Counted from the first letter of the stretch, positions 45,601 through 55,222 are shown. The stretch is DNA of 64,000 bases from Paenibacillus sp. J5C2022 (GCF_025567625.1 NZ_JAOQJC010000004.1:202052-266051); one strand, 5' to 3'. Numbers and translations are program-made. Notes: generated by a model not told the origin, from the letters alone.

Positions 45601-48221
45601 AACGCGCCCTGCTCCTGCGACTTGGACTGCTTCTGCAGTAGATCGCTGCCGTCATCCCGACCGACGCCGGTAATCCGGTTGCCGTAGCCTTGATTATCGG
45701 CTGCCGTCCACATCTTGTCGGTGCCATTGCTGGCTGTATAATCCGAGTTGCCGCCATTTAGCGTCAAGCCGTATTTCAAAGCCAAATAGCTGTTTACTTT
45801 CAACTTCTCAAGGGCGTCCAGCTTGCGATTGAACACGATAGTTTCGGAAATATCGCCCTGGAATATGCTGAAATGACCGGCTCCTATGTAATAGGTATTC
45901 GGAACAGGAGGGTCAAAGTTAACGCTGTTGGATGTTTCTTTGAGCAACGGGTTGCCATCGATTGAAAGCGCCCATTCCTGAATGGCTGCGAATGCGTCCA
46001 TCAAGCGGGGTTTCTTCAGATCGATGCCGCCGACTCCAACAGACCGGGCAACCTCGGATCCGAAGCGCGTTACAATGCTTCCGTTGCCGTCTTTGTTGCC
46101 GTAAGTCGAATTCTGTAAATTAAAGTTACCTCCGAAATCCCATGGAAATCTGTTGGCTGTGTCGGTAATTTTGCTAGTCTGCACCGAGAATACTTCCCGC
46201 TCTGTATCCGTAGTCCCGAATGAATCAGCCTTATAATAACCGTTATATCCCGTTGCTTGAATACCGGCATTGAAATTGATCGCCGCCGCATCATACGGCA
46301 TAGTCCCCCCAGCTTGATGAGACCAGTTTCGATTAGGATCGGCCAAATCTGCCAAGCTGCCGACGGCTGTTGGACTATTGGCGCTTTTCTCCACGTTAAC
46401 CCACGAGATCAGGCCGTCGCTTACACCGCCCGGAGCGACATTATCGTTAGTAACTGGTGTGGAAATGGTCTTGGTTGTGTTTAATTGAATACTAGTGTCG
46501 TCAGTCGGCATTCCGCCGTACTCGATGACGTAGCCTTGAACACTAGGGTCGCCAGGGTTGAAATCATTCCACTTGCCCGCATTAGCCCCTGTTCCACCAA
46601 AAATATGGGCAACATACTCGCCGCCGCCGTAATCATTGGGTTCACCTGAAGCCCAGTTAGCATACGCACCTACCGAGCTCCCCGGATTGTAACCATTCCA
46701 GAACTGCAAGCCGTTACCGCCGTCTGACAAGCCTTCAGGGCCTGTCACCCAACGCCAGTCACCAACGCCCGGAGTGGTGGCGACAGGTTCTTGATTTGGT
46801 CGTCCAATATCTCGCGCGCCAATATAACCAGTGCCGCTCGTTTTTTTCCAAATGAAATCATTCTCGCCTTGACTTGTAATGGTTGCGAGGTAGCCTTGGC
46901 GCCCAAAGTAGGTTTGGGCGCTAGCCCCTGCTACTGCATCGTTCCAAGAAACGCCTGCAAGGGGAACATAGTAATAGAAATGACCGTTCTCGCTGTAAGG
47001 CAGCGCGCTGCCCATTGAAAACGCGATGGTCCTGTCGCTTATATCTGTGGATGTGGTTGAATACTTAACAGTTCTTAATAAATCTTGATATGCTGCCGCC
47101 GAAGCATTGCCTGTAAGTATTATAACGCCATTAGCAGCATTGCTTTTATCTACCGTAATGTCGCTGCCTGCTGCCATAGCTTCATCGATGGACAAGGAAT
47201 CTCCAGTCTGAAGATTGTCTATGACAACCGTAGCGCCCGGCAATATGCCGCCATTATCGGTATATTCAATCGTTAAATTCCCGTCAACCGTTACAGGGGT
47301 AATGCCTTGGGATGCAGTTGTTCCTGCGGATGCGAATATACCAGCCGATATTGGAGCGGCACTCATCAGTTTTTTAAGTTTCGTGCCATCCGCCACATAC
47401 ACATTGCCGCTGCTGTCTACGGCTATGCCATAGGGACCAGTAAAGCTTTCCCCACCGGTGATGTCCGTCCAACTAGTACTCCCGTTCGACAGTTTTTTTA
47501 TTGTCTTATTGCCCCAATCCGTCACATACACATTGCCGCTGCTGTCTACGGCCACGTCTTGTAAAGCGGAAAAGTTTCCTGAATAGGTGATGTCCGTCCA
47601 TTCAGTGCTTCCGTTCAATCGTTTTTTTACTTTGTGATTTCCAGCATCTATCACATACACATTGTCATTGCTGTCTACAGCCACTCCACCGGGATAGCTA
47701 AAGCCTCCCGAATTGGTAATGTCCGTCCAATTACCGTTCGACAGTTTTTTAATTGTATGAGCTTGATTATCCGCCACATACACATTGCCGCTGCTGTCTA
47801 CTTCTATGCCGAAAGGAGCAACAAAGCTTTCCGAACCGGTGATGTCCGTCCAACTATTACTTCCGTTCAAAAGCTTTTTTACTTTGTGATTGTTATTATC
47901 CGCCACATACACATTGCCGCTGCTGTCCACGGCAACTCCATTGGGATTCGCAAAGTCTCCCGAATAGGTAATGTCCGTCACACTGCCGTTCGACAGTATA
48001 TTAATTGTATTATTGCCAATATCCGTCACATACACATTGTCGCTGACTGCTGTTACGCCATAGAGAGAGCTATAACTCTCCGAACCGGTGATGTCCGTCC
48101 ACGTTCCAGTTGCCGCAAATGCTGAACTCCCGCCTGCAACCAACTGGAGCACAGGGAGGAACATCAACAACATACACATCAGCGCATTAGGTATTGTTTT
48201 TTTGATTAGCTTCTCTTTCAA
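42645..48221 (-). CDS. SLH surface protein with NHL repeats and C-type lectin-like domain
   Basis: About 1858 residues. TTG 48221 is chosen because AAAGGATGAG lies about 10 bases upstream and the product then starts at a clean signal peptide (KEKLIKKTIPNALMCMLLMF, ending near AFAATG); an ATG at 48254 is also in frame. Domains in order: about seven NHL-type beta-propeller repeats (GVAVDSSGNVYVADxxNHxVKKL), a C-type-lectin-like domain (GRQGYLATITSQGENDFIW, NWASGEPNDYGGGEYV), and a ConA-like segment (KLKVNSYLALKYGLTLNGG). Then come three FIVAR-like helical repeats, a carboxypeptidase-regulatory-like piece, an InlB-type B-repeat (GYKLDKLWITDSKGN) and three SLH domains (GYEDGTFRADAPMTRAEVAQ and two more). 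It is wall-bound and probably binds glycans. Confidence 0.9.
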   Translation of the reverse strand: MKEKLIKKTIPNALMCMLLMFLPVLQLVAGGSSAFAATGTWTDITGSESYSSLYGVTAVSDNVYVTDIGNNTINILSNGSVTDITYSGDFANPNGVAVDSSGNVYVADNNNHKVKKLLNGSNSWTDITGSESFVAPFGIEVDSSGNVYVADNQAHTIKKLSNGNWTDITNSGGFSYPGGVAVDSNDNVYVIDAGNHKVKKRLNGSTEWTDITYSGNFSALQDVAVDSSGNVYVTDWGNKTIKKLSNGSTSWTDITGGESFTGPYGIAVDSSGNVYVADGTKLKKLMSAAPISAGIFASAGTTASQGITPVTVDGNLTIEYTDNGGILPGATVVIDNLQTGDSLSIDEAMAAGSDITVDKSNAANGVIILTGNASAAAYQDLLRTVKYSTTSTDISDRTIAFSMGSALPYSENGHFYYYVPLAGVSWNDAVAGASAQTYFGRQGYLATITSQGENDFIWKKTSGTGYIGARDIGRPNQEPVATTPGVGDWRWVTGPEGLSDGGNGLQFWNGYNPGSSVGAYANWASGEPNDYGGGEYVAHIFGGTGANAGKWNDFNPGDPSVQGYVIEYGGMPTDDTSIQLNTTKTISTPVTNDNVAPGGVSDGLISWVNVEKSANSPTAVGSLADLADPNRNWSHQAGGTMPYDAAAINFNAGIQATGYNGYYKADSFGTTDTEREVFSVQTSKITDTANRFPWDFGGNFNLQNSTYGNKDGNGSIVTRFGSEVARSVGVGGIDLKKPRLMDAFAAIQEWALSIDGNPLLKETSNSVNFDPPVPNTYYIGAGHFSIFQGDISETIVFNRKLDALEKLKVNSYLALKYGLTLNGGNSDYTASNGTDKMWTAADNQGYGNRITGVGRDDGSDLLQKQSKSQEQGALVTIALGDAVQASNAANTNTINNDSSFLVFSDNGATANYETDVLEAPGHTLKQLNRVFKVEKSNWQDQDITLKLDVTAENPSVLYYLIIDGVNSGITLDAAGQATFDSSRFDNGALFTFAKVYKSDLQTKLIGINGLTETNYTPESWTALRTALTNAEAVLNNPGSTQAQVDAALAALEGAQAGLVSDKDKLQAKTDEVQNEITIGTLIPGDYTTGSWADLTKALEDANDLLTSPQATPEELGQALSALESARSSLVDLSELRAKEAEIAAENLNPATYTPSSWQVLQQTLTAAQAVLADPDATQAEVDEAKLTLEQARAALVPLVNIAGGMKYENGAYPTHATITVAGVTGSVNQHTGKYAVNDVPVGVYPASITIANPDNEALNATFTSTATVDDAGNVTFGPFAPIVGTPAGMSVTSDDEGNMIIHPSTAVSQIASNMTAAIDTNTLEALQAAHEEFTALTPEEQLQISRTTVELVSNAILNLLPSLNIHSVVSGSVVNPAVTRNQLDAQKGMLLTSEEIAEALINGQSLNVTLNLNATNVSTSTNQEILDDKALIETLAAPSAANIGFMYDINITKKVDVLDNSGTVIDEKSTSELVPVVPEPISITLNIPTNLLGYKYFAIVRVHNDRAEFIPSSVNGTTVRFSSTKFSTYALLYSNQEIFVDNLPGTGPSQPSSGGVIVGYKVTIGNLEGGKVIVDNSNPISGTEVTITVTPDEGYKLDKLWITDSKGNVISYTDNGNGTYTYVQPNGAVKINATFKALDKEPTTVTGVFKLLNTIEHFAYLRGYEDGTFRADAPMTRAEVAQMFYNLLKDQDVNISGTRFADVPDNAWYAKAVNTLASLGIINGYEDGTFSPDKAITRAEFTIIAVSFSNKATGNKSFTDVSSTHWAYSSIATSAEYGWVSGYPNGTFEPDKTITRAESATIVNRMLNRKPDKKAIDASTGIKAFKDLSSGYWAYYDIMEATNDHQYETSNGMEIWKM

Positions 48222-48526
48222 TTTGTACTCATCCTTTCTTTTATATAGGTACACGCCTCTAAATTTCTTTTTCTTCCATTAAACAATCACCCATACTTCA
48301 TTTATTCCGCTCTCAACTCCTGTCCGATAGGTAGTCAAAGCACTTACTTCTCTCATAATTCGATAAAACACACTTCTTTTCGACAACCGTGATGATAACA
48401 AAAGGAACTCTACAAGATCTCTACATTACATCGGGAGTACATCTTCAATTTTTCTTTATTAAGCTTGTCCCTTTAGAAACTGCTTCCGCCTTTTAGCCAG
48501 AGCGAAGGCCAATTATAGCTATAAAT

Positions 48527-48583
48527 CTCTAAAATTCCTTTAAGATTTCTCTAAGATTCCTATCATTCTTTTTGTGATATAAT
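48527..48583 (+). promoter_or_regulatory. Three 11-bp-phased repeats and -10 box before SLH gene
   Basis: CTCTAAAA (48527), CTTTAAGA (48538) and CTCTAAGA (48549) follow each other at exactly 11-bp steps. TATAAT lies at 48578-48583, so the last repeat overlaps the poor -35 region. That is the layout of an activator-dependent OmpR/PhoB-type promoter. The rest of the 490-bp intergenic region (48255-48745) between the two divergent SLH genes holds no ORF with a plausible start. Confidence 0.6.
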
Positions 48584-48745
48584 CTGTACGATGTACCGTA
48601 GGGATATAATGGGAAAAGAGAGACGTCCGCTCCAACAGCGGAGATATTTCCCGCGCTTATTCTGATAGATTAATAGGTAGTGAATCTTTTTAATGCGGAT
48701 GAAAAAGGAAGAAGCAAGTTTGGAAAAAAGGAGAATCAGTGAATT

Positions 48746-51700
48746 ATGAATAAACAGAAACAAAGGGTGACAATGAAAAGAAGAATGAAATCGATCGCAA
48801 TCATGCATTGTGCTTTCCTAATGTTATTCAGCGCAATGACCATGCTGCCAGAAAGGTTCGGCGGACCGACTGTCGTAAAGGCGGCGTCGCCGACAATCAT
48901 TACGACAGCTGCACAGCTTGATAACGTGCGCAATAACTTAAGCGGCAGCTATAGGCTGGGGGCCAATATTGATTTAAGCGGGTACAGCAATTGGGTGCCG
49001 ATCGGAGACAATAGTCATCCATTCATCGGCACGTTCGACGGAGGCGGCTATACGATATCTCATGTATCGATCAACAATTCTACGTTTCATACAGGCTTCT
49101 TCGGTTATGTGGGTGGAGCTGGAACGATAAAAAACGTTGGTTTGACAAGCGTGAATGTAAGCGGTACCGGTTATGTGGGTGGATTAGTGGGGAAAAGCTT
49201 TGGAACCATTACAAATGCCTATGTCTCCGGGAGTGTGAAATCAACCGGGTCCAACGTCCCTATCGGCGGATTAGCGGGATTGAATTATGGAACCATTACA
49301 AATGCCTTTGCCACCGGAATTGTGAGGGGGGGGAGCGCTTCTAATGCCGGCGGAATAGTGGGAGACAACGAAAGCTCCATTTCGAATGTATATTTCACCG
49401 GAATTGTGAGTGTTGGCAGTGGTAAAACCGGCGGAGTTGTGGGATATAACCATGGAAGTGTGAGTGACAGTTATACCAATCTTTCTCCATTAAGTGGTTA
49501 CAATGTCGCTGGATATAGCTCCGTCACTGGCTCCTCTGTAGAATCGTTATCAAATATGGAACTACAATCAACCTATTCCACTTGGAACTTTTCAACTACC
49601 ACGGCAACAGTTGAACCAAGTCCACCATTCTCTGGTAATCTAAATTCAGTCACGATATCCGGTACCAGAGGGGCGGCAATTACGAACGGAAACAAGATAA
49701 CGTATAATTATTTGGAAAATACGATTGGTACCATTACGCTCAGTGATTCCAGCGGACACTCACAAACTGTGTCTGTTAGTGCTGGTCAGTCAATGGTAAC
49801 GGTCTCCAGTGGAGCCTTTCAAGGGTTGACGCTTCATTATACGGATCATAATGATAATCAAATCTATCAAAATACCATCACTATTCCCGCATGGGGAATT
49901 AGTGAAGGGAAGACGACCCCCTATCTGCGTTCGTTCAGCTACAGCGCGCCGACCGTCAGCTTTGGCACGAACGGAAGTGGAACAAGCTATGTGCAATCGG
50001 CGTCATCGACGATCACCGTCCATGATGCGGGCAGCGGTGTCAATGCTGGTTCCTTGGAATATGTTTGGACGCAAGATGCAAGCACGCCGGGAAGCGGGGC
50101 GACATGGACTAGCTTTACAAGTGGCGCCGTCTTGACGAAAAGCAGTGGTGACGGTGCGTGGCACTTGCACATTCAAGCGAAGGATAGCGTTGGGAATACC
50201 GTAAATACATCTTCGAATGCGTTTCAACTGGACAATGCCGCGCCGACAGTCATCTTCGGCACGAATGGAAGTGGAACAAGTTATGTGCAATCGGCATCAT
50301 CGACAGTCACTGTCAATGATGCCGGCAGCGGAGTGAATGCAAGTTTCTTGAAATATGTTTGGACGCAAGATGCAAGCACACCGGACGGGGGAACAACATG
50401 GAAAAGCTTTACGGACGGAGACACCCTCATGAAAGGTGGATTGGATGGCGAATGGTATCTGCACATTCAAGCCAAGGACGAAGTAGGGAATACAACGGAT
50501 GTGGCGACGAACCGATTCGATTTAGACAATACCGCACCGACCGTTTCCTTTGGCACGAATGGGAATAGTACCTATGAAAAATTGGCATCGACCACCGTTT
50601 CGGTCAGTGATCATGAAAGCGGTGTGGATGCCGGCACCTTACAATATGCGTGGACGCAAAGCGCGAGCGTCCCCGACAGCGGGTGGAGCACATTCGCGAG
50701 CGGAGATACGCTGACGCAAGCTGGTGGAGACGGCAGTTGGTATTTGCACATCGGCGCAACCGATCAGGCAGGCAATGTGCAGAGTCAGGTTTCGAACCCG
50801 TTTGAGCTAGATAACACGAAGCCTGCCGTTACGCTATCAAGTGCTGCAGGAGGCACGGTTAATGCCGCTTTCCCGATTACCGTCACCTTCAGCGAAGCCG
50901 CAAGCGGCTTTGATGAGAGCGACATCGTTGTCGGCAACGGCACCGTTTCGAATTTTGTTTCTGTCACTGCGACTGTTTACTCCGCCGTGATCAATCCGAT
51001 CGCGAGCGGTCAGGCGGTGACGGTAACCGTTCCGGCGGAGGTCGTGACCGACGCAGCAGGCAACGGCAATGAAGCGACAACTGTCAGTTACCTGTATGAC
51101 ACCACCAAGCCTGCGGTTGTTTTCGACGGCTTCACCGCTAATCAGATTTTCACGACTCCGCCAACCTACGTAACCGTTACCGTCAGCGAAGCGGTCTATT
51201 GGGCGGCGGACGGAGCGGAGTTGACTTCTTCCAATGCATCTGCGCTCATTAGCGTAGAGAAGGACGGAGAGCCATTTTCAAACTACACGCCATCCTATGA
51301 TGAATTATCGCGTACGTATACCTTGACGTTTAATGGCACGCTCGGCGACGGCGTTTACGAGGTTAAAGTCGCCGGGAACGTGGTTGAAAACAATATTCAT
51401 AACACGCTTGACGCGGCAAGTATGAGCTTCACCATAGCGGTGCCTAACGTGACTGGCATTTCCGCAAGTCCTGCAATCTTTTCCAGTGACGGAGGAAATG
51501 CTGCAGTCGCGATGATCGGGTCGAATCTCACCGGGCAATCGATTAAAGTCTATGTAGACGGAGCGGAAGCCGCCACTGCGAACGTGGCCAGTGCCGCAAG
51601 CGCGGCGGCAACCGTCGCAATCCCGCAGAACGCGACCACAAGCGATGTCATCCACACCTTGACGGTGTATCTGAACGGCGTGGAGGTGGCGGACCAATCC

Positions 51701-52951
51701 GCGACGGTGACGGTGAGCGGCAAGTCCATCGCAAGCAATAGCAGCGGTACCGTTTCCAGGCCGTTCATCGACAATAACGGCGTGCTGCTGGATCCGGATA
51801 CCATCGACAGCGCGAAGCCGTCCGTCACGCTCGAAGCAACGCCCAAGGACGGAGTAATCTACGTCAGCTTGCCGGCAAGCGTTTTAACCCGTTTTGAAGG
51901 GAATAACGCTGCTTTTATCATCAAGATTCAAGCGTCTTACGGCAGTTATCAAGTACCGGTCAATCTGGCATCGCTCATACCCGGACTGAAGGAATTGCTT
52001 GCCGCAACCGGCCTCCGGGCAGAGGATATCAGCTTCAAGATCACCTTGACCGACAAGTCCGGCGATAGAGGCGTACAGACAGCGTTTGCAAGCGACTTGC
52101 CGAAAGGCGAAGTAATGGGCGCGATTGTCGATTTCCGCATCGATATCCTAAACCCGAAGACAGGCCAAACAATCGGAACGGCGGATCAATTCAGCAAGGC
52201 GCTGACAAGAATGATTCCGATGCCGAAACATAGGTCAGGCATGCCGTCGCAATGGGGCGCGTTCCGCTATAATGAGGAGACTGGGAAGTTCGATTTTGTC
52301 TCAGCTCGGAGCATGCGGATCGATGACATGTGGTATGTCATGATCAACTCCCATTCTAACAGCGTGTATGTCGTAGCGGACAATGCAGTGGGCTTTACCG
52401 ATATACAGAAGCACTGGGCTCAATCGTACGTCGAGCTTGCTGCGGCAAAAGGGTTGGTTAACGGAGTTGGCAGCGGGAAGTATAGTCCCGACAAAGCCGT
52501 AACGAGAGCGGAGTTCACCTCCATGCTCGTTCGGGCGCTAGGACGAGGCACATCTACCGGAATCACAGAGCCTTATGACGATGTGAAGTCCGGTACGTGG
52601 TATTACGGTGATGTGTCGACTGCGAAGGAGCTTGGGCTGCTAGACTTTGTGAGTGGCACGAGCTTTAAGCCGGATCAAATGCTGACCCGCATGGAAATGG
52701 CGAGCATGCTGGCGGCCGTCATTGCGCTGGAGCAACTCCCGTTCACTAAGGAGCGGGTAAGTATGGACGGCTACAAGGACATAAAGGATATAGATGAAGC
52801 CTATCTGGAGGACGTGCGCTTGATGGTCAAGCTTCAGATTATGACAGGCATAGACGCCGACACGTTCAGTCCGAAGGGCGAGACGACACGCGCGCAGGCG
52901 GCAGTCGTATTCATAAGAACGATGAGAACGCTTGGAATGATAGATGGATAA
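48746..52951 (+). CDS. SLH surface protein with GLUG and Ig-like repeats
   Basis: 1401 residues; ATG 48746 has GGAGAATC upstream, and ATG 48773 is an alternative. The signal peptide ends near VVKAASPT. GLUG-type repeats follow (about 130-245; GGLVGKSFGTITNAYVSGSV). Three Ig-like repeats (about 400-690; TNGSGTSYVQSASST, WTQDASTP, WYLHIQAKD) are of the same family as in the SLH protein at 17313. A Big domain (about 690-790) has VTFSEAASGFDESDIVVGNG. A pre-SLH domain (about 1020-1210) resembles that of the 17313 protein. Three SLH domains (FTDIQKHWAQSYVELAAAKG and two more) end the protein. Confidence 0.9.
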   Translation: MNKQKQRVTMKRRMKSIAIMHCAFLMLFSAMTMLPERFGGPTVVKAASPTIITTAAQLDNVRNNLSGSYRLGANIDLSGYSNWVPIGDNSHPFIGTFDGGGYTISHVSINNSTFHTGFFGYVGGAGTIKNVGLTSVNVSGTGYVGGLVGKSFGTITNAYVSGSVKSTGSNVPIGGLAGLNYGTITNAFATGIVRGGSASNAGGIVGDNESSISNVYFTGIVSVGSGKTGGVVGYNHGSVSDSYTNLSPLSGYNVAGYSSVTGSSVESLSNMELQSTYSTWNFSTTTATVEPSPPFSGNLNSVTISGTRGAAITNGNKITYNYLENTIGTITLSDSSGHSQTVSVSAGQSMVTVSSGAFQGLTLHYTDHNDNQIYQNTITIPAWGISEGKTTPYLRSFSYSAPTVSFGTNGSGTSYVQSASSTITVHDAGSGVNAGSLEYVWTQDASTPGSGATWTSFTSGAVLTKSSGDGAWHLHIQAKDSVGNTVNTSSNAFQLDNAAPTVIFGTNGSGTSYVQSASSTVTVNDAGSGVNASFLKYVWTQDASTPDGGTTWKSFTDGDTLMKGGLDGEWYLHIQAKDEVGNTTDVATNRFDLDNTAPTVSFGTNGNSTYEKLASTTVSVSDHESGVDAGTLQYAWTQSASVPDSGWSTFASGDTLTQAGGDGSWYLHIGATDQAGNVQSQVSNPFELDNTKPAVTLSSAAGGTVNAAFPITVTFSEAASGFDESDIVVGNGTVSNFVSVTATVYSAVINPIASGQAVTVTVPAEVVTDAAGNGNEATTVSYLYDTTKPAVVFDGFTANQIFTTPPTYVTVTVSEAVYWAADGAELTSSNASALISVEKDGEPFSNYTPSYDELSRTYTLTFNGTLGDGVYEVKVAGNVVENNIHNTLDAASMSFTIAVPNVTGISASPAIFSSDGGNAAVAMIGSNLTGQSIKVYVDGAEAATANVASAASAAATVAIPQNATTSDVIHTLTVYLNGVEVADQSATVTVSGKSIASNSSGTVSRPFIDNNGVLLDPDTIDSAKPSVTLEATPKDGVIYVSLPASVLTRFEGNNAAFIIKIQASYGSYQVPVNLASLIPGLKELLAATGLRAEDISFKITLTDKSGDRGVQTAFASDLPKGEVMGAIVDFRIDILNPKTGQTIGTADQFSKALTRMIPMPKHRSGMPSQWGAFRYNEETGKFDFVSARSMRIDDMWYVMINSHSNSVYVVADNAVGFTDIQKHWAQSYVELAAAKGLVNGVGSGKYSPDKAVTRAEFTSMLVRALGRGTSTGITEPYDDVKSGTWYYGDVSTAKELGLLDFVSGTSFKPDQMLTRMEMASMLAAVIALEQLPFTKERVSMDGYKDIKDIDEAYLEDVRLMVKLQIMTGIDADTFSPKGETTRAQAAVVFIRTMRTLGMIDG

Positions 52952-52970
52952 GGGTCGACACTAAACAAAT

Positions 52971-53003
52971 CCCGCTTGAAGGAGTCTGGTCTATTCAAGC
53001 GGG
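52971..53003 (+). terminator. Terminator of the GLUG/SLH gene
   Basis: A 10-bp stem, CCCGCTTGAA / TTCAAGCGGG, followed by ACTTTATTTG, 20 bp after the stop. Confidence 0.82.
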
Positions 53004-53299
53004 ACTTTATTTGTTAGAGATTTTGGCAGTGAAATACCCAACTGCGGGAGAACGCATCGCTGGCAGCGATGATGTTAGGGGCCATACAATAGAAAGCGGC
53101 TAAACACAAGGGATTCCGGGTGTTTGGCTATTTTTCTATGTCCAGAAATACCTGTAAGATTAGATGTGATGCATCCTGAATACTGGCCTGAGGCTGGAGA
53201 GGATAATTTTGTCATGGGGGAGAAAGCTTGACCAATGGACTCGCCTTCTGCTCTAGCACCTTCAACACCTCCCAGTTGGTTGTATCTTCGCTTTTCAGG

Positions 53300-53410
53300 A
53301 ACAGCAGCCAGTTGAGCAGCGCCTTCATTTGGTATGATGTGTTCATTCAGCTTTGACAGTTCCATGATGTGTATTTCAATGTCATCGATCAACGTTATGC
53401 CGCTATGATC
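53300..53410 (-). pseudogene. Remnant resembling Rpn/PD-(D/E)XK transposase-like protein
   Basis: A short frame reads DHSGITLIDDIEIHIMELSK and then LNEHIIPNEGAAQL. This resembles the segment near the end of the nuclease domain of Rpn-type proteins (IEIHxxELPKL). No start, catalytic core or C-terminus is present, and it abuts the end of the tetR gene. The remaining bases from 53004 hold nothing recognisable. Confidence 0.4.
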
Positions 53411-53999
53411 TTGGCGCAATACCTTTAATTAGCAGTTCTGTCCATTGAGCGGTATAAGGCACTATTTTGGAGTAGATGTGCGGGCTGGAGATCCCTTCAA
53501 CAATGGCTTGGAAATAAACCAAAAGAAATTCATCTGAATATTTCAGGTCAACCTTGCCTTCTTTACGCCCGCGGTGGAATAAATCCAGCATAAGACTAAA
53601 GCTTTTCTCGGTATATTGCTGCATCATCACAGTTGAGCCGGCATCATCCTTCTTCGTAAAATAATCCATCAAATCCAAGTAAAACTGTTTGTTTATTTTT
53701 TTTAAAGAATTAATTTTACTCTGACTCATGGCAATGAGGGTTTCTTCGAAAGGTCTATTCTCGGCCATGATTTCTTGGGCTGTTTCACCCAATTGACTTA
53801 AAAAATATTTAAAAACCTCGTGGATCAAGTTCTCTTTGCTCCCAAAATACTTGAAAATCGTTGTTTTACCAACATTGGAATTTTTGGCGATATCATCTAT
53901 CGTTACATTTTCTATGCCAGCTTCGGTATTGATCAAGTGAAATGCTGCCGCCAAAACTTGATTTTTCTTCTCCTGTGTCCTCTTCTCAAATCCATTCAT
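53403..53999 (-). CDS. TetR-family regulator of the adjacent ABC exporter
   Basis: 198 residues. The N-terminal helix-turn-helix reads VTIDDIAKNSNVGKTTIFKYF (about 33-53), followed by a helical ligand domain. It is divergent from an ABC-2 exporter pair across a 318-bp region with a good promoter and repeats of ATGAACT. This suggests that it represses the exporter and is released by an exported drug or lipid. Confidence 0.85.
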   Translation of the reverse strand: MNGFEKRTQEKKNQVLAAAFHLINTEAGIENVTIDDIAKNSNVGKTTIFKYFGSKENLIHEVFKYFLSQLGETAQEIMAENRPFEETLIAMSQSKINSLKKINKQFYLDLMDYFTKKDDAGSTVMMQQYTEKSFSLMLDLFHRGRKEGKVDLKYSDEFLLVYFQAIVEGISSPHIYSKIVPYTAQWTELLIKGIAPRS

Positions 54000-54135
54000 T
54001 TATCTTCCTGCTTTCTACTTATTATAATTAAGATTATTTCGGGAGATTTAGTTCGTATCCTTCCTTAATATTTAGTATATAGCAATAGTTATGGATTATC
54101 AAACAAACAATAGTTCAAAACTAATTTATTTTAAA

Positions 54136-54164
54136 TTGACAAAACCGAATAAGAGGTGTATAAC
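54136..54164 (+). promoter_or_regulatory. Consensus promoter of the ABC exporter operon
   Basis: TTGACA (54136-54141), a 17-bp spacer and TATAAC (54159-54164). Confidence 0.75.
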
Positions 54165-54174
54165 TGAATTTGTA

Positions 54175-54243
54175 AATGAACTTTGGTTTAGAACAGAGCT
54201 ATATCGAGGCATATATGAACTATTTATACATTTAAAGTTCATA
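54175..54243 (+). promoter_or_regulatory. Candidate TetR operator repeats
   Basis: ATGAACT occurs at about 54176 and 54217, and its inverse AGTTCAT at about 54238. The last two form an inverted repeat. All lie just downstream of the consensus promoter, where a repressor would block transcription. Confidence 0.45.
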
Positions 54244-54317
54244 ATAATCCGCAAAGCAGCTTTGCTTTAAACTGGAAAGCACGTTACTAAAACTGGTTAG
54301 GGAGGAGTTTTAGTGCC

Positions 54318-55199
54318 ATGACAGAAATTGTGAAAGTACAAGGCTTGAAAAAAAAATTCGGGAAATTTAATGCGTTGTCTGATGTGTCATTTACGATAAA
54401 TGCCGGGGAAGTTGTCGGCTTTATTGGGCCAAATGGCGCTGGGAAATCAACAACGATTCGTACTTTGCTCGGAATCATCAATCGGGATGCGGGGGATACG
54501 AAAATTTTCGGCAAGGATGTTTGGAAGGATAGCCTTGAAATCCATAAACGAATTTCTTATGTTCCAGGAGACGTAGCTCTTTGGGGCAGCTTAACAGGCG
54601 GTGAAATTATAGATTTATTCATCAAATTGCATGGGGGCGGAGACAAAAATAAACGCGACTATTTGATTAAACGTTTTGAACTGGATCCTAAGAAGAAAGC
54701 CAAAGGCTATTCCAAAGGAAATCGACAAAAAGTCGGCTTGATTGCGGCTTTGTCCGTTGACTCCGATTTGTATATTTTCGACGAACCGACTTCGGGCCTT
54801 GATCCATTGATGGAAGCGGTCTTCCAAGATGAAGTTGAAAAAATTAAGAATGCGGGGAAAGCGATCTTACTTTCCTCTCATATTTTAAGCGAAGTGGAAC
54901 GTCTAGCCGATAAGGTGGTAATTATTCGCCAGGGGAAAGTGGTGGAAATTGGAACGTTGAATGAATTGCGTCACTTAACACGTTCTACGGTTACTTTAGT
55001 GACAGAGGGTGATGTGGTTAAAATGGCATCCGTTAACGGTGTCCATGATTTCAAGCAAACAGGGAATCAAGCGACATTCTCCGCGGACAATGAATTTATC
55101 AATGATATTTTAAGCGAAGCGACAAGATTGGGCGTTAAGAAGTTTGAATCGGTTCCACCTACGCTTGAAGACTTATTTATGCGTCATTATGAAGTTTAA
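54318..55199 (+). CDS. ABC exporter ATP-binding protein
   Basis: 293 residues, start behind GGGAGGAG. Walker A GPNGAGKST (about 38-46), signature YSKGNRQKV (about 136-144), Walker B LYIFDEPTSGLDP and the H-loop SSHIL are present. It is of the CcmA/drug-exporter type. The C-terminal extension ends LEDLFMRHYEV. It pairs with the permease 23 bp downstream. Confidence 0.9.
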   Translation: MTEIVKVQGLKKKFGKFNALSDVSFTINAGEVVGFIGPNGAGKSTTIRTLLGIINRDAGDTKIFGKDVWKDSLEIHKRISYVPGDVALWGSLTGGEIIDLFIKLHGGGDKNKRDYLIKRFELDPKKKAKGYSKGNRQKVGLIAALSVDSDLYIFDEPTSGLDPLMEAVFQDEVEKIKNAGKAILLSSHILSEVERLADKVVIIRQGKVVEIGTLNELRHLTRSTVTLVTEGDVVKMASVNGVHDFKQTGNQATFSADNEFINDILSEATRLGVKKFESVPPTLEDLFMRHYEV

Positions 55200-55222
55200 G
55201 AGCGGGAACGGAGGAAACTAAG

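Noticed and set aside
47190..48110. CRISPR-like spaced repeats
   Set aside because: The regular repeats are codons of NHL propeller blades inside an open frame and vary as coding repeats do. No CRISPR array was found anywhere in the window.
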